Shown: piece by piece, positions 61,711 to 64,000 of the stretch
Layout of the letters: each line of letters begins with the position of its first letter
How positions within the stretch are numbered: position 1 is the stretch's first letter
DNA from: an uncultured Selenomonadaceae bacterium
GTDB lineage: Bacteria > Bacillota > Negativicutes > Selenomonadales > Selenomonadaceae
Assembly: GCA_905234235.1 (NCBI GenBank)
Contig: CAJOHN010000018.1
Location: forward strand, 1 to 64,000
Direction: 5' to 3'
Length of the DNA stretch: 64,000 bases
Notes under the pieces: model-generated
Told to the model about the DNA's origin: nothing
What the model saw: the letters and a program-made list of their open reading frames with translations, nothing else
Database searches by the model: none
Position numbers and translations under genes: made by a program

Positions 61711-63240
61711 ATGAATTTTAAAATGATTTTGAGGATACAAAGCCAAGCGTTGCTGACGTTCGCGGCGACGCTCCTGTTGCCTATCGCTTACACAATTATA
61801 GAATTCGGCGCGCTCGACACAACGCTTTTCTTTGCGACGATAAGCGGCGTTTCAGTTGCCGCAGGGATTGTACTTAAAAGATTTGGCGTCGGGAAATTTC
61901 AACGCGCTCCGGTAGCCGAATCTGCGGCGGCAATTCTCTTAATGTATCCGATTATCGCGGTGTTCGGTTGCCTGCCGTTCGTGTTGACGGGTTGGCTTTC
62001 GCCGCTCGACGCACTACTCGAAACCGTCGGAGATTTAACTTCGGCGGGCTTGTCAATCTTACCACACGACGCGCCTTATCTCCTGCGACTTTGGCAAAGT
62101 TCTTTAATGTGGCTGGGCTCGCTGTTATTTCTAATCATGCTTGTTACCGTCCTGCCGGAAGTCAGCGGTTGCTTCGGAATTTCGTTAAGTTTGCAAGGCG
62201 GGCACGATTTCAGCGCGATTATCGGGCAAATGAATCAGATGTCCGTCCGCGTCATCAAAGTTTATACAACCTTAACCGCGATAGGCTTCGGCGCGTTCAA
62301 ACTCGCGGGGCTCGGCTTATGGGATTCGCTTTTAATGGCTATGCGTTGCATTTCAACCGGCGGCGGCGATTTCTTCCCTGCCAATCAAAATGTTTACGTC
62401 GAATATGTGGCAGTTTTTGTTATGCTGTTGGCTTGCGGAAATTTTTTACTGTATCATCGCGTGATTTATACTTTGCTCCCGCCGAGAGTTGAACTCGATA
62501 AAAATTATTTCACGCGCCTCAAACAATATTTCCTCCGCCTTAAACGAACAATTATCGCCAACGTCAAACTTATCCTCGCGAACGAAGAAACTATAATTTT
62601 GTACTTAACGATTCTGGTTGCCATGTTGATTCTGATGTTCCGCGTCTTCAGCCAAGAACTTTACTTCGACGGCAACACGGCTTTTCGCAGTTCGCTGTTC
62701 CATATCGTCTCGTTCGTCAGCACCACCGGCGTAACCCTCGACACGGGCGCGGAGGTTCATGACTTCGATAAATTTTTTATATTTTTAATGGCGGTGACGG
62801 GCGGTTGTATCGGCTCGGTGACGGGCGGCTTCAAAATTATTCGGCTGATTATTCTCGTCAAAATCACTGCCGCTGAAATCAAAAAGACAATCCACCCGCG
62901 CATGATGACTGCGATACGCGTCGGCGATTTGCCCGTCCCAATGCGTACCGTCGGAAGGATCCTATGCTTCTTCTTCCTCGCGCTCGTTACGATGTTTATC
63001 TGCGCGGCGATATTGAGTTTTACGGGCGAAACTTTTTCCGAATCTGTGGCTATGTCAATCGCGTGCCTGTCGAACGTCGGGAATTTGCCGGGACTTTGCG
63101 ACGCCGATAATTTTAGAAACCTCTCGGCGTTCGGGAAAATTTTTTGCATGTTGATTCTAATCGTTGGGCGGCTGGAAATTTTTGCCTTACTAATTGCGGT
63201 CGCGGGCATTAAATTTCGTCGTAAGAAATCTGATTGGTAG
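61711..63240 (+). CDS. TrkH-family potassium uptake protein
   Basis: 509 residues with about ten membrane helices. Four M1-P-M2 repeats of the SKT family (TrkH/KtrB). Pore loops can be placed at TVGDLTSAGLSIL, MRCISTGGGDFFP, SFVSTTGVT and ACLSNVGNLPG; three keep the Thr/Ser-x-Gly filter pattern, and the first reads SAG. The C-terminal half has GGCIGSVTGGFKIIRLIIL (gating loop region). It would work with a TrkA-type regulator, which is not in view. A Fic gene and then the start of a second TrkH-like gene follow. Probably co-transcribed with the small gene before it. Confidence 0.9.
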   Translation: MNFKMILRIQSQALLTFAATLLLPIAYTIIEFGALDTTLFFATISGVSVAAGIVLKRFGVGKFQRAPVAESAAAILLMYPIIAVFGCLPFVLTGWLSPLDALLETVGDLTSAGLSILPHDAPYLLRLWQSSLMWLGSLLFLIMLVTVLPEVSGCFGISLSLQGGHDFSAIIGQMNQMSVRVIKVYTTLTAIGFGAFKLAGLGLWDSLLMAMRCISTGGGDFFPANQNVYVEYVAVFVMLLACGNFLLYHRVIYTLLPPRVELDKNYFTRLKQYFLRLKRTIIANVKLILANEETIILYLTILVAMLILMFRVFSQELYFDGNTAFRSSLFHIVSFVSTTGVTLDTGAEVHDFDKFFIFLMAVTGGCIGSVTGGFKIIRLIILVKITAAEIKKTIHPRMMTAIRVGDLPVPMRTVGRILCFFFLALVTMFICAAILSFTGETFSESVAMSIACLSNVGNLPGLCDADNFRNLSAFGKIFCMLILIVGRLEIFALLIAVAGIKFRRKKSDW

Positions 63241-63276
63241 GGATGATTTACTTAATGATTTGGCGGAGGCGGAGTA

Positions 63277-63891
63277 ATGACACTAAGAAATAAATTTAAT
63301 CTCGATAATCAAATCGAATTGGCGCGTCTCGAAGAAAAAATTAGTAAGCAGAAGGCAATCGAACTTTGGCAGAGCGACGAGCTAAAAAATTTTCAAGCGG
63401 GCAAATTTAAAACTCTGGCACACATTCACAAGCGATTGTTCGAGGATATTTATTATTTAGCCGGTAAGATTCGGGACGTGAATATAAGTGAGGGCAATTT
63501 CCGTTTTGCGTCGGCGATATATCTTCACGAAGTCGTTTTGAGTGTAGAGAATATGCCGCAGAAAAATTTTAAAGAGATCGTCGAGAAATATGTTGAGATG
63601 AATATCGCGCATCCATTTCGCGAGGGCAACGGGCGCAGTATGAGATTATGGCTTGATAACATTTTTAAAAACGAATTGCAACGCGTTATTGATTGGAGCC
63701 AAATTGACAAGAATGATTATCTGCAGGCAATGGAACGCAGTCCGATTAATGACTCTGACATAAAAAGATTATTGGACGCCGCGTTGACAGATAAAATTAC
63801 AGATCGCGAGATTTTCATGAAAGGTTTAGACGCGAGTTATTTTTACGAGAATTATTTTGCTTGTCGGAGTGCAGATTTTGATAAAAATTAG
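63277..63891 (+). CDS. Class III Fic protein (AMP transferase)
   Basis: 204 residues. The catalytic HPFREGNGR motif is complete at residues 112-120. An inhibitory helix motif S-x-x-x-E-N is at the C-terminus: SYFYEN (187-192), which matches class III Fic proteins such as NmFic of Neisseria, where the Glu blocks ATP binding until the protein changes oligomer state. Class III members AMPylate DNA gyrase and topoisomerase IV in other bacteria; target here unknown. GGCGGAGG (63266 region) precedes ATG. Placed between two potassium-transport genes; no antitoxin gene is adjacent, which fits the self-contained inhibitor. Confidence 0.88.
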   Translation: MTLRNKFNLDNQIELARLEEKISKQKAIELWQSDELKNFQAGKFKTLAHIHKRLFEDIYYLAGKIRDVNISEGNFRFASAIYLHEVVLSVENMPQKNFKEIVEKYVEMNIAHPFREGNGRSMRLWLDNIFKNELQRVIDWSQIDKNDYLQAMERSPINDSDIKRLLDAALTDKITDREIFMKGLDASYFYENYFACRSADFDKN

Positions 63892-63900
63892 GAGTTCATA

Positions 63901-64000
63901 ATGAATCGGCGAATCGTAGCGGGCTTGCTCGGCTATTTAACTTTATCATGCGGCGCGGCAATGGTGCCTCCGTTTATCTTGGCGGCGACGGCTGAGGAAT
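63901..64000 (+). CDS. Start of a second TrkH-like potassium transporter gene (3' end outside window)
   Basis: ATG 63901, 8 bases after TTAGGAG, opens a frame that runs to the window end. The 33 visible residues (NRRIVAGLLGYLTLSCGAAM and VPPFILAATAEE) match the first membrane helix of TrkH proteins. It starts 10 bases after the Fic gene. Confidence 0.6.
   Translation, partial: MNRRIVAGLLGYLTLSCGAAMVPPFILAATAEE

Overview
The window reads as chromosomal DNA of a diderm Firmicute, most likely class Negativicutes (Selenomonas-like). This is inferred from gene content; no rRNA is present. Firmicute signs are sepF, a dprA-topA-trmFO-hslV-hslU order, and a cheB-cheA-cheW-cheC-cheD-fliA cluster with cheC and cheD. 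Outer-membrane signs are a family 9 (heptosyltransferase-type) glycosyltransferase, a FlgT-like and an LPP20-like exported protein, and a giant protein ending in RTX-like repeats. Coding density is high: the longest stretch without a gene is about 180 bases (29079-29255). I saw no tRNA, rRNA, CRISPR array, insertion sequence or attachment site.

Layout. 1-7.1 kb: 3' part of a giant repetitive surface protein. 7.2-13.1 kb: typA, a degenerate sigma factor, sepF, an Orn/Lys/Arg decarboxylase and speE (polyamines). 13.1-19.0 kb: six genes for exported proteins, including FlgT-like, LPP20-like and TPR proteins, apparently one operon. 19.1-23.1 kb: putP, a lipoprotein, rpsT, a small exported protein and a beta-lactamase-fold lipoprotein. 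23.2-29.1 kb: a hybrid histidine kinase, a DUF4422 glycosyltransferase with a probable 5' frameshift, and an FtsW/RodA protein. 29.2-38.6 kb: chemotaxis/motility operon (cheB, cheA, cheW, cheC, cheD, a membrane protein, fliA, a FapA-like DUF342 protein and two accessory genes); cheA is broken twice and cheD once. 38.7-42.3 kb: a family 2 glycosyltransferase, ilvB and an exported methyltransferase-like protein. 42.3-48.1 kb: sucrose locus with a PTS IIA-IIB-IIC permease, a Tat-exported FAD oxidoreductase, two duplicated tail-anchored coiled-coil proteins and scrB. 48.2-57.5 kb: mnmE, fliB (minus strand), dprA, a degenerate topA, trmFO, hslV, hslU and a leucine-rich-repeat protein. 57.5-61.2 kb (minus strand): cobI/cbiL, a BtuF-like lipoprotein, a family 9 glycosyltransferase with a G9 tract, and tatD. 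61.3-64.0 kb: a small membrane protein, a TrkH-family subunit, a class III Fic protein and the start of a second TrkH-like gene.

Points that stand out: (1) a topA ortholog in its normal place whose Toprim acidic motif, active-site neighbours and strap domain are eroded; (2) a G9 tract inside a perfect 8-bp palindrome within a sugar-transferase gene, a phase-variation candidate; (3) four frame-breaking lesions packed into 26.3-33.9 kb, three of them in cheA/cheD; (4) a sigma factor that keeps its core-binding part but has lost its DNA-reading residues; (5) the 13-19 kb exported-protein operon, which may build an outer-membrane structure related to the FlgO/FlgP/FlgT ring. Many promoters share a TTGCA-type -35 box about 17 bp from a good -10.
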